Source: Chlamydomonas reinhardtii (Eukaryota > Chlorophyta > Chlorophyceae > Chlamydomonadales > Chlamydomonadaceae). From it: DNA of 64,000 nucleotides. The notes under the pieces were generated by a model. That model did not search any database. It saw nothing but the letters and a program-made list of their open reading frames with translations, and was not told the DNA's origin. Positions within the stretch are counted from its first letter, which is position 1. The number at the start of each line of letters is the position of its first letter. The DNA lies in NCBI RefSeq assembly GCF_000002595.2, contig NC_057006.1, forward strand, positions 7,547,325 to 7,611,324, given 5' to 3'. Shown piece after piece: positions 36,701 to 46,628 of the stretch. A program made the position numbers and the translations under genes.

Positions 36701-38414
36701 GCAGTGTGTTCCAATCCGTGGGGGCGTGGGGGATAGCACTCTCCCTCTCCCTCTCCCTCTCCCTCTCCCTCTCCCTCTCCCTCTCCCTCTCCCTCTCCCT
36801 CTCCCTCTCCCTCTCCCTCTCCCTCTCCCTCTCCCTCCCTCTCTCCCTTCCCCTTCCCCTCCCCCTCTCCCTCCCCCTCCTCCCCTCACCGTTCCTCAGC
36901 TGCGCCGCCGCATTGCCCAGGAAGCACCTCAGGCTGGCCTCGCTCACAAAGAAGTAGTGTAGCGCGAACATGCACGCCACCACACCGTAGCCGCCAGTGG
37001 CCGGGCCGCCGGCGGCGCCGCCACCGTCCTCGTACGGCCGCGACCCCAGCCAGTCCACCGCCGCGAACTCGCAATGCATGGGCGGGCCTGTGTTGGTGAG
37101 GTGAGGAGAGGGGAGGGCAGGGAGGGGGAGGGAAGGGGGGGCTGGTTGTGAGGGGAGTGGCCGGGTGTGTTTCCGGGTGTGGGGAGCAGACTGGGGAGGC
37201 GTGTGAGTGCACAGCGCCAAGGCAGGGGCGGCACGGAGCAAGCCCAGCGGCCTCAGAGACCTGGTTGCAGGCAGGGCCGCAAGCGTCGCAAGCGCCTGAG
37301 AGCCCGACCACCACCACAGCCCACAGCCATTCACCACAGCCCACATCACGAACGATTTACTGAAGTCTCGCCACCATTTGCGGCCCCGCACCTTTCCGCC
37401 TGGCCTCCATCTCGGCGTACCGCCGCTGCGCCTCCTCCACCTCGCGCTCAGAGATGTCGAGACCCTTCACGTACTTGATCTGCGCCGTGGCGTGTGCGTG
37501 CGAGGACACCCCGACACCGGCCGTCAGGCGTTTGTGACAGTCGACAGTATGACAATTAAGCGGACAGCAGGTGAGAAGTTAAACGGACAGCAGGTGAGAA
37601 GTTAGTTGGACAACAGGTGAGGAGCCGTATTTAGCACGTGGCAGCGCGCCACCGCGCTCCCTACCCCGCAAAGGCCACCCAACAAGTATTAACAAGGCTA
37701 TGCCGGTACAAAAGAGACGGTCGCGCCGCGCCTGGCTGCTGCTCCCCTGTGCCGACCCCTACTCCGGCCCCGCCCTCCCTCATGCCGCCTCCTCCCCACC
37801 CCCTCAGCACCTGCGCCTCCTTCCACTTGTGCAGGTCGCCGCCGCGGCCGCAGCACATGTCCAGCAGCCGCTCCTGCTTGTACGCAAACCTGCGCCGACA
37901 AGACAAGATGGGTGGTGGGTGGGAAAGCAAATCACAGGGTTTGATACGGTTGGCACAAACAAGGGAGCGCTGGAGGGCAACAGAGCCCTGCCTGCAACTT
38001 GCGTGTGTATAGGGTTAGGGCAAAGGGCATGTAAGCAGCATAGGGCTCGTGACAGTCTCGGCCCAGCTGCGAATGTAGCAAGCCAGACATTTAGGAAAGC
38101 AGCCTGATGGGACTTGCCGGAGAATGAGTTGTCGCTTGACGTGGTTGTGGAAGTGTTTGAGGGCCTGTGCAGGGCCCTCGCTGCGGGCTTGCAACGCCTG
38201 CGTGCGCGTTTTTTACAGGGTGAGTAAATGCCGGGTGCAGAGCTCAAGCCTGGTCTCCAGAGCACCACTTTGACTCGTTGCCTAGCAGCGGGGCCGCAGA
38301 GAAGATCGGGGTTTAGGAGAGGTGCGGACCCACCTCTTGGGTGGACAGGTTGGTTACATGACTGTTGTAGTGCTGCCGCTGCTGCTCCCAGGTGCCCCCG
38401 CCGTGGTCCGCCAT
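33763..38414 (-). CDS. RNMT: mRNA cap guanine-N7 methyltransferase
   Basis: Nuclear enzyme that methylates the guanine cap of mRNA using S-adenosylmethionine. Ten exons: 38414-38334, 38197-38118, 37889-37811, 37479-37392, 37087-36890, 36562-36456, 36059-35934, 35297-35214, 34712-34602 and 34206-33763; 465 aa. Seen: 'HYNSHV' near the N terminus; 'ALKHFHNHVKRQLILR', the helix before the core; SAM motif I 'LLDMCCGRGGDLHKW' (62-76); 'YVKGLDISEREVEEAQRRY'; 'CEFAAVDWL'; 'VVACMFALHYFFVSEASLRC'; 'NGGFFLGTLPSG'; 'LEYLVDLQVLQQVAAEVGL'. Intron 2 needs a GC donor (CG|GCAAGT), which restores the frame exactly. The C-terminal 110 residues are (G)nY repeats ending 'PPKRQRH', a possible nuclear signal. Several introns carry AT-box/C-tail modules. 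Divergent from the small mitochondrial-type gene. Confidence 0.9.
34400..34601 (+). repeat. Two AT-box/C-tail modules in RNMT intron 9
   Basis: 'ttggttcagtctgggctggt' ending 'gtttgacatgcccc', and 'gcattgagttcgattcagtt' ending 'tatgtaacaaccc', with C-rich tails. The second tail ('ccccaactcct' repeated) runs to the exon 9 donor at 34601. Confidence 0.6.
35318..35395 (+). repeat. GGA repeat in RNMT intron 7
   Basis: About 75 bp of (GGA)n, that is (TCC)n on the sense strand, immediately upstream of the exon 8 acceptor where it forms the polypyrimidine tract. Confidence 0.9.
36739..36886 (+). repeat. CTCCCT hexanucleotide tract at the RNMT exon 5 donor
   Basis: About 100 bp of near-perfect 'ctccct' units grading into other C/T words up to the exon 5 donor. 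On the sense strand it is a pure purine (GAGGGA)n run that starts directly after GTGAGG. Confidence 0.95.
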
Positions 38415-38803
38415 TCTACTGGGCTAGCGCCGACTGGCCAGGCACCCTAGTCGGGTCGTCCCGAGCGCGCCAAGCACGCCAAGGTGACAGGAAATTCAGT
38501 GGGAGAGGGGCCTCAAACGACCGACGGAATAAATGTTCATTGTAAATTTACTAAGACCTTTGGTGATTTAACCGTGAGTAAAAAGCTCTTGTTCTGGGAG
38601 GCTTCATTGCTGACTTGGGAAGCGAGCTTCTCCATCCAGCCCATGCAGGTCACCTCTTGGGCCATTTGGCATTTGTGTTGCTAACCTTTATAGGATAGAA
38701 ACAGGCTAGGTATCAAACGTGACCTGCCCGCACGTTGCTTTGGGCTTGCTCGTTCCGCACTCGCTCTATATCCTCGGGCGATCTTTTTGGGCCCTAAATA
38801 GTC
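38415..38803. promoter_or_regulatory. Divergent promoter region, RNMT / mitochondrial-type gene
   Basis: 389 bp between opposing start codons. A distinctly AT-rich pocket at about 38528-38580 includes a short inverted 'gtaaatttac'. A 'ctatatcc' word at about 38766 lies 38 bp before the plus-strand ATG. Confidence 0.5.
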
Positions 38804-39232
38804 ATGGCTGGCTCGGCGCGCAACCTGGGGGGCCTGCTGCGCCGGACGCTAGCCGGTGAGGCAGGCAATGCCATCACGCAGGCGGGGTCTCGTGGCTTCG
38901 CGGCCGAGGCCAAGCAGTTCACTCCTGACGGCAAGTACATGCCGGGCATTTTCAGTAAGGCCAAGCCGCTTGACCGCTCCACCCAGTGGGTGCACAAGAA
39001 CCCCTACATTGAGGCCTGGTACTACCGCCGCGACCACTTTGAGAACGAGTTCGTTTGGAACTACCGCACCACCATCGAGGCGTTGTGGTTCCTGGGCGGC
39101 TTCACCGCGGCCGCGTACGCGCTATCGGTGTTCGCCTTTCGCCAGGCGGACCGCCGCAGCGGCTACCCCAAGCGCCAAATCCTGGGTGACGAGCCCGCGA
39201 TGGTGCTGCCTGACGAGCGCCAGTTCTACTAA
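38804..39232 (+). CDS. Small mitochondrial-type membrane protein, possibly complex I NDUFB4-like
   Basis: A single-exon gene of 142 aa with no intron visible. Residues 1 to about 34 look like a mitochondrial presequence (Arg/Ala/Gly/Ser-rich, no acid until E24: 'LGGLLRRTLAGEAG', then 'AGSRGFAAE'). One membrane span lies at about residues 86-107 ('IEALWFLGGFTAAAYALSVF'). Around it are 'NPYIEAWYYRRDHFENEFVW' before and 'RQADRRSGYPKRQILGDE' after. The pattern NP-x-aromatic/basic-Arg-span-basic loosely resembles the NDUFB4 (B15) accessory subunit of complex I, but the match is from memory and weak. Codon use and a clean frame make the gene itself credible. A TGTAA follows at 39450. Confidence 0.75.
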   Translation: MAGSARNLGGLLRRTLAGEAGNAITQAGSRGFAAEAKQFTPDGKYMPGIFSKAKPLDRSTQWVHKNPYIEAWYYRRDHFENEFVWNYRTTIEALWFLGGFTAAAYALSVFAFRQADRRSGYPKRQILGDEPAMVLPDERQFY

Positions 39233-40680
39233 GCGGCCGGCAACAGCAGCCGGCTAGCTGGCGGGGAGCGGAAGGGACGGAGCTGGCAGGGGGAGGGAAG
39301 GCGCAGCAGCAGCAGGAGCAGACGTGTAGAGCAGCGGAAAGTCGCAGCCTGTGCAGTGGCGGGGACGGAGGCGGCGGCCGCTGGTTGCGGCGGCCGAGCG
39401 CTGTGGAGTGCGACGGAGCACGCCGGCCATTGCCCTAGCCGTGCGCGAATGTAAGGGCCGGGGCCGCAGCTGCACGTGGCAGTGCCATACAGTTGAGCGG
39501 GTGAGGCATGCTGCCGTCAAGCGGGCTGGAGCGCTTGAGGCGGAGCCTGCAGGCGCGGCGCACCCAGCCGCAGCCCGCACATGCGAGCGTGGCACACGGC
39601 CAAGCCGCAGTTGCATGGATAGCGGGCGCCGCTGTGTCGCTGCGCGCGAGAGCCTTCGTTCGGCGCGGCCGCGTGGTCTGGCGACTGGCGTTGTCGGGTG
39701 TCCAGGTGTGGGCCCGGAGTCGGGCGTGCGGGCGCAGCTGCCATGCAACCGCGGAGTGACACATGGTGGCTGCTGGGAAGCCGCTGGGCGGCCGTGGACA
39801 GGCGCTGTTACTGGGCGGAAGCGACGAGGGGGCCTTCATCCCAATGCCGTTAGGGAGCTATGCTGCATGTGGGTTGTAGGGTGTGGGCTGCTGGGCGGCC
39901 GTCACACAGAGCTTATCGCGGTTTGTTTCTGACATTAGGGACAAAGTTCCAAGGCTTATGTGTAGGCTTAGTAGTCTCGTGTGATAAGCGTTGTGCGGGG
40001 AGCAGTAGGAGCGGCCTGGAGGGCTGGTTCAATGCAGCTGGAGTAAAAAAACGCAGGCCGCCAACGCATTACTGCACGCATGTGATTAGAGGCGTGTGTG
40101 TATGTGTGTCAAAGACTCATCAAGAGGGCCGAATGCCGCAAACTGCATGTAATGTGAAGACATCTGCGACAGGGCATGGATTCGCATTTTGTGGCGTCAG
40201 TGCTGGTACTTGCCAGGCGGCGAGATGGAGGGGGCCTGGGCTGCGGTAGCGGGCGCACGCAGGCAGCGGGGGGTGGCGGGCATATGGTCATCCAGTGATC
40301 CAGCCAAGGACCGCAATCACAGCAAATCCTGCATCATCAGCACCTAACCGAATATCCCCACCACAACACCCTTCTATCCCTGTTAAACCCCACCACATGC
40401 CTCTACACAATAACTTATACGTACACCCTATAAATGCCTTCTTACCATATCAACGTCACACAAGTACGCAGACAGGTACAACACACGTGTTTACGTGTAA
40501 TTAGTTACCGTACAGCCTTACAGGCTGCTTGGGGTATGGGCATCAGCTGCACACTACGGGACCTCGCCAACCTGCCTAAACCCTGTCCCATCACACCCTG
40601 TCCCATCACACACCGTACAGCCTTACAGGCTACACACGACCAGCTTTAAACCCAGGTGAGCCAGCTTCCAAGGCAGCACT
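39233..40680. other. Intergenic, no gene recognised
   Basis: Contains a TGTAA at 39450-39454 for the upstream gene, and a 20-bp direct repeat 'ccgtacagccttacaggct' at about 40507 and again at about 40614 in an AT-richer stretch just before the LINE-like copy. Confidence 0.5.
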
Positions 40681-40689
40681 ATTTACTAC

Positions 40690-42030
40690 GGCGGGCAAGC
40701 CGTTTGCGCGCCTGCTGAAAGCCATGACTGAACTGCCCGCGGTGACTCTTGTGGCGCCGCCCGAGCCGGGCGCGTGGGTGAGTCATGTGCCGTTGTTGGC
40801 TATAACCCGGCGCTGTGTGAGGACGGCCGCACGTGGGAAGTGGCTTTCGCGGATTTGTTCGCTCTGCCGGGACTGGTGTGTGTGGGCCAGCTGGTTGCAG
40901 CGCATGACGGCCTGAACGAACTGCGGCAGGCATGTACACGCCCTTGGGCGTGGGGCTCCCGGTTTGGTGAAGCGTGTGTGAAAATGTATGTGACTGCTGT
41001 GTGGCGGCGGGTGCTGCACTGGAGTACGCGGGCGCGCCTGCCGTCGCCCCTGCCGGGGCCGGCGTCGCCTCAAGAGGCGGCCGACCGGTTTGCGGCGGCG
41101 GTGGCCCTTCTCCCCGCTGGCTGGGCGGCCGCTGCGCGTGCCGCCCAGCTGGCTCGGGGGCTTGCCGCCGCGCTGCCGCTCTCGGCGGCCGACATCGTGA
41201 GTGCTACGGCGGATTCGGTGCAACAGGTGGTGCAGGGGCTTGGCTGGTTGCAGCGCGGGGGGCCGCCCATCCTGCTCACTGCCTACACGGTGAAGGCAGG
41301 GCCCGTGCTACAAATGGCTCCACAGTTAGCCGCCCTGAAGGCTAAGCATTTGCAGTATGTGTGCGATGCGGGTGTGTCGGGGGTGGGGGCTGCCCTGGCG
41401 GCGGGGGCCTTCGTGTGCACCTTGGCCCGCTTGTGGTCGCTGAAATGGGAGAATCATCATCAGGAAGCACTGTGGCGTGTGGCCGCCAACGCTTGCTGGG
41501 CGTTTCCACGGCATGCTAGCGAGCGGGCGCGAGGCGTTGCTGTTGACCCGTGTTGGGCGTGTGGGGTTGACATGCAGGATGGGGACCGGCGTCACTGGTT
41601 TTGGGACTGCACTGTGGCGCTGTCCCTGCGGGAAAACATGGGGATGGCTATGGGTTTCATGCCAGAGGATGCTCTAAGTGCCTTCTCTCGTGAGGAGTTG
41701 TGGTTAGTGCGCCCGCCTGCGGGGCTTGCGCCACCTGTGTGGGATGTGGTGTGTCTCGCTGCTATGTCTGCCCTGGACTTGGGTCGGCAGCGTATGGTTA
41801 TGGCCGGGCTGGCGGCGCGAGCGAAGCTGCCGTCGGCCCGGGTGCTGAGCATTGGACTTGCCGTCGTAGCTGACTTCTGGGGTCGTCTCCAGACGTTTGT
41901 GACTTTGGGTATCAGGCCAAAGGGTTGGGACACTGTGCCGTCTGCGCATCCTTTCATCTCTCGGGCTGTTGGTGACGGCATGGGTTTGCGCTTGCCGTAT
42001 GACGCTGATTCCCCGCCTCCCTCGCCGTGA
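40690..42030 (+). mobile_element. LINE-like retroelement fragment, C-terminal ORF part
   Basis: A 418-residue open frame (40774-42030) has no introns and no host-gene resemblance. Its parts are a helical Ala-rich region, 'RVAANACWAFPRHASERARG', a knuckle 'CWACGVDMQDGDRRHWFWDC', then 'WDVVCLAAMSALDLGRQRM', 'VVADFWGRLQTFVTLG' and 'GWDTVPSAHPFIS'. The order trp/leu-rich block, CxxC, HxFxxC, helix resembles the zinc-binding domain at the end of L1-type LINE polyproteins. A related upstream piece at about 40690-40780 is in another frame, so the copy is incomplete. The copy at 1-0.9 kb is clearly homologous and the one at 42.4-42.8 kb is a near-identical fragment. No reverse transcriptase core is present in the window. 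Confidence 0.55.
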
Positions 42031-42381
42031 GAGGTTGTGCGTGGTTGGTGGCTTTGTGTTTGGGCAGGATGCACGTGTGGGCGACCGTTCTAGTACCTGG
42101 ACGCTTGCGCCCTGGTTAGTGTGTGCTCTGTGCGTGTGTCCTGCGGCCTAGATGTTTCCCGGCACTTCTGTGCCTAGGCTTGTGGCGTTGAGGCACAGCG
42201 GTGGGGCTCTGGCGGGTTGAGGCTTGGCTAGGACTCACTGTGCGCGGAGTCACACGGACTTTGTCCGCGGGAGGGTTTGCAGCAAAGTCAGGGTTGGTGG
42301 AGTCAAGTTGGGCCCTGATAGCATGTGATGGCTCGGCGTCTTCGGGTGATGGGACTGTCCCCTCTGTAACATCCGCATTCG

Positions 42382-42808
42382 TTAACCACAACTCCTCACG
42401 AGAGAAGGCACTTAGAGCATCCTCTGACATGAAACCCATAGCCATCCCCATGTTTTCCCGCAGGGATAGCGCAATGCAGTCCCAAAACCAGTGACGCCGG
42501 TCCCCATCCTGCATGTCAACCCCACACGCCCACCACGGGTCAACAGCAACGCCTCGCGCCCGCTCGCTAGCATGCCGTGGAAACGCCCAGCAAGCGTTGG
42601 CAGCCACCCGCCACAGTGCTTCCTCATGATGATTTTCCGGGCCAAGGTGCACACGAAGGCCCCCGCCGCCAGGGCAGCATCCACCCCCGACACACCCGCG
42701 TCGCACACATATTGCAAATGCTTAGCCTTCAGGGCGGCTAACTGTGGAGCCATTTGTAGCACGGTCCCCGCCTTCACCGTGTAGGCAGTGAGCAGGATGG
42801 GCGGCCCC
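42382..42808 (-). mobile_element. Inverted partial duplicate of the LINE-like ORF
   Basis: On the minus strand this is nearly the same as 41262-41709 of the plus-strand copy, sharing 'GPPILLTAYTVKAG', 'LQMAPQLAALKAKHLQYVCD' and 'DPWWACGVDMQDGDRRHWFW'. It lacks about 20 bp at the point corresponding to 41430-41450 and has a few substitutions. With the parent copy it makes a fold-back pair around a spacer of about 670 bp. The outer junction is near 42808, where similarity stops abruptly. Confidence 0.85.
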
Positions 42809-43996
42809 AGTTCGGTGGAAGTATGTTCAGTGCCTACACAGGTAACGGAGCCGAACCGTTCCTGATGCCTGATGGGTTTCGATCTTGCGACCTTGATGGT
42901 CCTCCGGCACCCAACTCCGGCATCGTGGCGCAAGACCCGCGTACAAAGCCCACGGGCGGGCACTGGTGCAGTCCCCCCCCCCCCCCCACACACACACACC
43001 CGCACGCGCACGGGGACAACAGCCAGGGACGGACCTTGGCCTGGGGCCACCCACTCTCCCCTGCCGGCCTCCCCTCCAGCCGCTCTTGCTTCGCCACGCC
43101 TGGCCTGGCCTGGCCTCGAGCCTAGCCATGGCTAGGCCATTGAAACTCTTGGGGCCCTCGATGCATCGGCGGTAGCTCAGCAGCCCAGCGCGTCGGCGGG
43201 GCGCGATCCAGGCGCCAGGATGGCGGGGGCGTGGGCGGGGGGAGACGGACCGGTGGCGGACGCTCCATCTGGCGCATAAATGTGACAGTATGATAGCTAC
43301 TACAATACTCTCAAGACGCCTTCAGCCGCGCGCCCCAGCACCTGAAGGGAATCGGTCACAACGACCCGGAAGGTCGCGCCCTTGTCATTATTCATTTAGT
43401 TAATGTGTCAAACATATGTCGTTGTTTTGCGATACTGGAGAAACGGTCATGGTTATGCAGTTTCGGCTCCAAAGGAGGTCAACATTGAGCGTGTTTGGGC
43501 CAGGGGTCATATCTTGTTTTCGGGATGATGTCTAGCTCCAGACAAAAACGGCCGGGTAGCCGCCGGGTGGCCGCCGGCCGGGTGGCCGCCGTCTTTTGTC
43601 TGGGTACATGGCGGTTTGGGGGCTTCTCCATATGAATTCGGACAAAACCAGCCTCAAACCCGGGCCAACAAAGTCTCGCCCCAGACATTAGTCCCTGGAA
43701 CGAATGTCTAGGGAATTTCCTAGAGTATGCACGCCCGTACCCTCACAGGGGATGACAATGGATGTCCGTTGGGTCCATTCCGGGCATCCGTCGAAAGAGC
43801 TAATTTGCTCCGACGGAGCGGTCTGAGCGATCCACCGAACGAATGCCGAACGCTACAACTATTAACTATACGCAATAGAAAACCTTCAATGAACAAGGTG
43901 ATTGCTTTGATAAACGTCCGTCCATCGCGCAACCCGTCTCTCACCACAGCTCAACTCAATTATGGCTGGTCTCTGTCCTGGCTTCCTCTGTTGCAG
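42809..43996. other. Repeat-rich intergenic stretch
   Basis: No gene recognised. Holds a C/CA run at 42967-43000, tRNA-like words of doubtful value at about 42870-42930 and 43165-43200, and a GCC-repeat hairpin at 43537-43605. Confidence 0.5.
43537..43605. repeat. Inverted repeat enclosing GCC-rich repeats
   Basis: 'ccagacaaaaacgg' on the left faces 'ccgtcttttgtctgg' on the right, with about 40 bp of 'gccgccgggtgg' units between them. It could fold into a hairpin and may be part of a small element. Confidence 0.6.
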
Positions 43997-44404
43997 GTCA
44001 AGTTGTGCGCGGTGGACGCAGTCTACAACAAGGAGGGCTCTGTCGTGAACGCGTTGAACGCCTTCCTAGGCAAGCACCCTTTCGGCCCTTACAACCACCT
44101 CTCAGACGCCGCGCACGAGGTGTAGCGACTGCGAAAGAAGGGCAAGGGCACGAAAGCGGACGTGCTCAAGGCGCTGCTGCAGCAGTTCGCGGCGTCCCGC
44201 GGTGTTGACAAGGACGCGTTCGAGGAGCTACCAGCGCTTATGGAGCTCATGCGCGAGCGCAACGCCTACGCACACGCTTACAACGAGACATACCTCTTTA
44301 GCGAGATCGAGAAGTGCAACTCTGACCTGTCGTCCGTCGGCAACGTGCTCTCGCTGATAATCAAGCCAGCCCCGCCCGCCGAGCCCACCGAGGGCGGGCA
44401 CTGA
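43997..44404 (+). pseudogene. HEPN-like coding remnant with one in-frame stop
   Basis: A coding-looking frame follows a good acceptor (cctctgttgcag|gtc) and runs to TGA at 44404. It is interrupted once by an in-frame TAG at 44123-44125 after 'NHLSDAAHEV'. The text on both sides is coherent: 'VDAVYNKEGSVVNALNAFLG' before, and 'GTKADVLKALLQQFAASRGV', 'LPALMELMRERNAYAHAYN' after, ending 'SVGNVLSLIIKPAPPAE'. 'RNAYAH' fits the R-x4-H motif of HEPN RNases and nucleic-acid-binding HEPN proteins, in a helical context, but this is a weak match. No upstream exon was identified. It may be a decayed host gene, a transposon-borne gene, or an exon of a gene with a real C-terminal variant. Function unknown. 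Confidence 0.45.
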
Positions 44405-46628
44405 GAGGAAGGTGAGGCTGGGCTGGAGGCTATTCACGTTGTTGGAATAGAGCCTCCCGCGTGTGGCTTGGGATAGAGCATGTAGGGCCTGGGGGAGAAA
44501 CCTTGGGGGCAAAAAGGGGTTACTGGGTGGGTGTCTCGCTCCACGTTTGCCTGGTTCCGTACGACGTCCTGTACGCTTTCCCAAGCATCACCTACAAGCC
44601 CCCCCCCCCACCTCCCAACTTGGCTCCGGCTGTTGTTCCCTCCCCCCCCACACACACACATCTACAGGTCCGGCCAGGCCACGCACGTTTTGGGCACGGT
44701 GGCTGTGGCGCGGGCCGCACATGCCGCCATGGCCGCAACAAGTGTTCCCTCGCACGGGGGCTTTCTTGGCCTCATGGTGGGAGGCCCCCCAACTGGGGTC
44801 TGCTAGCAGGGCGGTTTTTGTTGTGGTAGCTGGGGGCTGATGTCGTTGGTAGGCCTTGCTCAGGGGTCGCGTGAGGCGTGCCCCGCCCGCAGCCGTGCCG
44901 TGCGTGGTGGTCGGCCTGAGGCAGATTGTTAGGCCGTCGTGGGGCTCTTGTTGGAGTGTTGGGCCACTCTTCAGGGGGGCCGACGGGGGCGGGGCTTCTT
45001 GCTGCGCCCGCTGTGGCACGGCGTGTGTGGCTGTGTGCACTTCATGGAGCGTCCCATGGTGCACTGGTTGGGTGGCGGCGCCTGCGGTCCGCGGGCCGTG
45101 CTTGCCACTGTTGGTCTGGTCGGTTCTGTCGTGCCGTGTGGAAGGCACCATGCTGTGCGGGTGGAGTGGCGGCACACGATCGTATCCTTCGTCCTAATAA
45201 TGACGATAGCTACTGTGCAGCTGGTCCCACGGTCGTGTGTGTTGCAATTTGTAAAGCTATTGAAGTCGATGCCGTACTCCCGCCACGTGGGTCAATTTAC
45301 AGAGCAGGGGAGGGGGATGCAGGGGGAGGGCGTCCCTCCCCCCCCCCCGCATGGCTGAGGGCCGAGAGGCAAGCGGGAGGGGGCGGTGAGGCATCACCAC
45401 TTCACGACAAGATTGCATTGGTTACAAGAGGGACCTGCTGACGCAGTTCACGAGCCAGTGACGTGGAGAACGAACACCCTGCTCTGGACCCCAGGGGCGT
45501 GCCGCCTGCAGCGCCGTCGGCCTACTCTAGCTCTAGTAGGCTTGCTCCCATAGGACGCTCCTCCCGCCATACCGAACATGTTACTAGGTGCCATCACTCC
45601 ACCTCCTCTTCCATTATGACACTTCACGACAAGCTCACAGCCAGGGGAGGGGGGGGGGGTGCAACTCGGCCTGCAACCAGCATCCAAATCTGCAAGGCCA
45701 CCAGCTGACCAGCATCAGGGGTAGGGCGCACCGGCGCCACTCAAATCGCCGTCCACCACGCAGACCCGTGTGAAAGGCTGTCTGGCTGCAATGGGACTGC
45801 TGCAGCTGTGCTGAAGAGAGAAGGGCTCCTCGCCTCATCCTCCAGCGTGGCGGCGTCAGCGTCTCAGCGACAGCCCACAGCGCCACCGGCAAGCGCCCGC
45901 CGCGCATGCATGCAGCCGCGAGCCCCTAGCCTGCCCAGCCCACATGCCCACGCCCTCTCTGCCTCCGCCCGGTGGTGTGGTGTGGAGCGGGTGCCCAGGG
46001 CCACAGACGCAGCGCGGCAGCGGCAGTCGCGTCGCTCACACGGCGGCGTTCCACACCTTCAAAACGTGTATGGGGCTGTGCGCACGGTCACGGCACGATG
46101 TATCGGGAATGACTGTCTGCGAGGTCAGGTCGAGGAGCACCTGTCCCTTACACGGCCAGGCATGGCAAGTGCAAGCCGGCGACCACGCCACTCAGGCACC
46201 GCTCACTGGCTCAGCTCTCGAGCGCCTCTTCCCGACTTCAAAAGCCCCCAACGGCCCAAACCATACCGTACTCCTTGCCGCAATCATCCAACCTTTTCCG
46301 CTACACCCCGCCAACCGCCACGACCACCTCGCTCCTCCTCGGTCCCGCCTCCTCCTCCTCACAGCCAGGCCGCTGCAGCCTACAGCCGCGCGCGCGACTT
46401 TCGCGCATTTATCATGGCCCCTACCCAACATCCACCGCCCATGCAAGGGCTGCCCAACACGCCCACCTCCCACCCACACCCCGCCACATCCACCAGGGTG
46501 CAGCCAAAAGCCACCGTCTTCACAGAGCTAACTTAACTTTCAGCACAGGAGATGCATTCACCACTCACGGGCGGGCCAGGCCAGGCCAAACAGCGGAGGT
46601 GGCAGCCATCTGGACTGCAGCCAGCGCC
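44405..46628. other. Intergenic, no gene recognised
   Basis: About 2.2 kb. Open frames here (for example 45808-46536 plus, 44588-45175 minus) are composition-driven and show no domains. Minus-strand TGTAA at 46148-46152 fits the MYND gene. C-runs at 44601-44650 and 45339-45350 are simple sequence. Confidence 0.5.
46148..46152 (-). terminator. TGTAA signal, MYND-like gene
   Basis: Minus-strand TGTAA, 477 bases past the stop codon at 46629. Confidence 0.4.

Noticed and set aside
37804-38268. 154-residue frame as an extra N-terminal domain of the cap methyltransferase
   Set aside because: It reads through two introns; the spliced model with a GC donor gives the expected family sequence instead.
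42869-42935. tRNA-like words (A-box and B-box) on the minus strand
   Set aside because: The A-box has a mismatch, the spacing of about 26 bp is too short, and no cloverleaf or acceptor stem could be drawn.
43165-43215. 'ggtagctcagcagcccag' as a tRNA D-arm
   Set aside because: No anticodon arm or T-arm follows at the right distance.
44856-45197. Cys-rich plus-strand frames that look like a zinc protein
   Set aside because: Three overlapping frames are open at once, Cys spacing is irregular, and no homologous block was seen.
45808-46536. 242-residue plus-strand frame
   Set aside because: Pro/Ala/Arg-rich, no domains, and it lies over the probable 3' UTR of the MYND-like gene on the other strand.
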